A stretch of 28,953 nucleotides of DNA. Source: a virus. Positions 28,578-28,953 of the stretch are shown piece after piece. Location: positions 1 through 28,953 of the IMG/VR virus record IMGVR_UViG_3300031638_000013. One strand, given 5' to 3'. The notes beneath the pieces are model-generated. The model worked only from the letters and a program-made list of their open reading frames with translations. It did not search any database and was not told where the DNA came from. Every line of letters begins with the position of its first letter. Positions within the stretch are counted from its first letter, which is position 1. Position numbers and translations under genes: made by a program.

Positions 28578-28953
28578 CTACTCTTCCTCTTTCGGTTCGG
28601 TCTTTCTTGTGGGATCGTTATCTCGGTAGTACTGAATAATGTTCAGGTTCTGCCTGATGTACCGACGAATATCTGCTAGGTTGTTCGCAAGATTCTCATA
28701 TGCCTGTGCGGTCAAAGAATAATATGCCACGGCGGGCGCATCACCCGCATCATAATTTTCAATATACTCACGCATAATGCTGGGGTTCAGCACAATCCAT
28801 TCAATCTCGGCTGGTGCAAGGCCCTCGGGCAACGGCGGGTGGTACATGGGTGCTGGCACAGTAATCGTGACGACTTCAACGGGGGCGACTACCGGAACGG
28901 CTGTCGAGCAACCACTAATGAGGGTAATGCTACTCAGGATAATGCTACTCAGG
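28578..28953 (-). CDS. Outer-membrane lipoprotein, spanin-like, N-terminus cut by window edge
   Basis: The frame is open through the right edge, so the true start lies outside. The visible part begins LSSIILSSITLISGC, the end of a signal peptide with lipobox ISGC. A Pro/Val-rich mature start follows (CSTAVPVVAPVEVVTITVPA, then PMYHPPLPEGLAPAEIEWIV), and then a helical tail (QAYENLANNLADIRRYIRQN) ending KTEPKEEE. A Pro-rich lipoprotein next to a membrane protein fits an o-spanin of a lysis cassette, but no matching i-spanin is seen and the helical tail is longer than usual. A truncated version starting at GTG 28859 would lose the lipobox. Confidence 0.65.
   Translation of the reverse strand, partial: LSSIILSSITLISGCSTAVPVVAPVEVVTITVPAPMYHPPLPEGLAPAEIEWIVLNPSIMREYIENYDAGDAPAVAYYSLTAQAYENLANNLADIRRYIRQNLNIIQYYRDNDPTRKTEPKEEE
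28923..28953. repeat. Imperfect 14/15-base tandem repeat at the window edge
   Basis: TAATGCTACTCAGG occurs twice (28925-28938 and 28940-28953). On the minus strand the two copies encode LSSII and LSSIT in the signal peptide of the lipoprotein. Whether more copies follow cannot be seen. Confidence 0.8.

Noticed and set aside
1-28953. Integrated prophage with attachment sites
   Set aside because: No integrase, no tRNA and no bacterial flanking genes are visible, and no long direct repeats bracket the region; a free phage genome fragment is simpler.

Overview
The window reads as part of a tailed-phage (Caudoviricetes) genome that infects a Gram-negative host. It may be an uncultured aquatic phage, because many of the small virion proteins look like ones I remember from marine podovirus-type genomes; that memory cannot be verified here. 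No bacterial housekeeping gene, integrase, tRNA, CRISPR array or DNA polymerase is visible. The Gram-negative host is inferred from lipobox-bearing lipoproteins and an outer-membrane secretion pore gene.

Layout, read in the main (minus-strand, right-to-left) direction. (1) 28953-25868: a lipoprotein cut by the window edge, a two-helix membrane protein (holin candidate), small unknown genes, a likely terminase small subunit, a PD-(D/E)XK nuclease and further small genes. (2) 25836-23512: an oppositely oriented (plus-strand) cluster of small, mostly accessory genes, including a Gp88-family Cys-rich protein, zinc-ribbon-like proteins and an HTH-like protein, behind a recognisable sigma70-type promoter. 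(3) 23511-22980: a non-coding divergent region with a phase-locked 7-bp repeat array rich in GATC and a near-perfect parS-like palindrome. (4) 22979-12768: terminase large subunit, a 274-aa unknown, portal, two small or repetitive virion-associated proteins, an M15 endolysin, a GroES-like co-chaperonin, a scaffold-like protein, head proteins and the major capsid protein, ending in a strong UUCG-loop terminator. (5) 12710-11323: a new promoter and two decoration-like proteins. (6) 11304-6035: the most unusual part, a compact cassette of seven genes that overlap head to tail. It holds two paralogous single-span membrane proteins, CsgF, CsgG, a curlin-like secreted repeat protein, a FecR-domain periplasmic protein and a CHASE2-type membrane adenylate cyclase. 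(7) 5896-1: neck and adaptor proteins, small virion proteins and a very large repetitive tail-fibre protein that runs off the left edge.

How it may work together: regions 4, 5 and 7 form a conventional packaging, head and neck programme. Inserted between capsid/decoration and neck genes is a set whose bacterial relatives export amyloid (curli) fibres through the outer membrane (CsgG pore, CsgF adaptor, curlin subunit), joined to what looks like a periplasm-sensing second-messenger module (FecR plus CHASE2-cyclase). The curli set lacks CsgE, CsgC and CsgD, so it is a minimal export and subunit set. The inference is that the phage makes a fibre or pore at the outer membrane of the infected cell and couples it to cyclic-nucleotide signalling. 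Possible outcomes are altered adhesion, superinfection exclusion, controlled permeabilisation or release; the sequence cannot choose among them.
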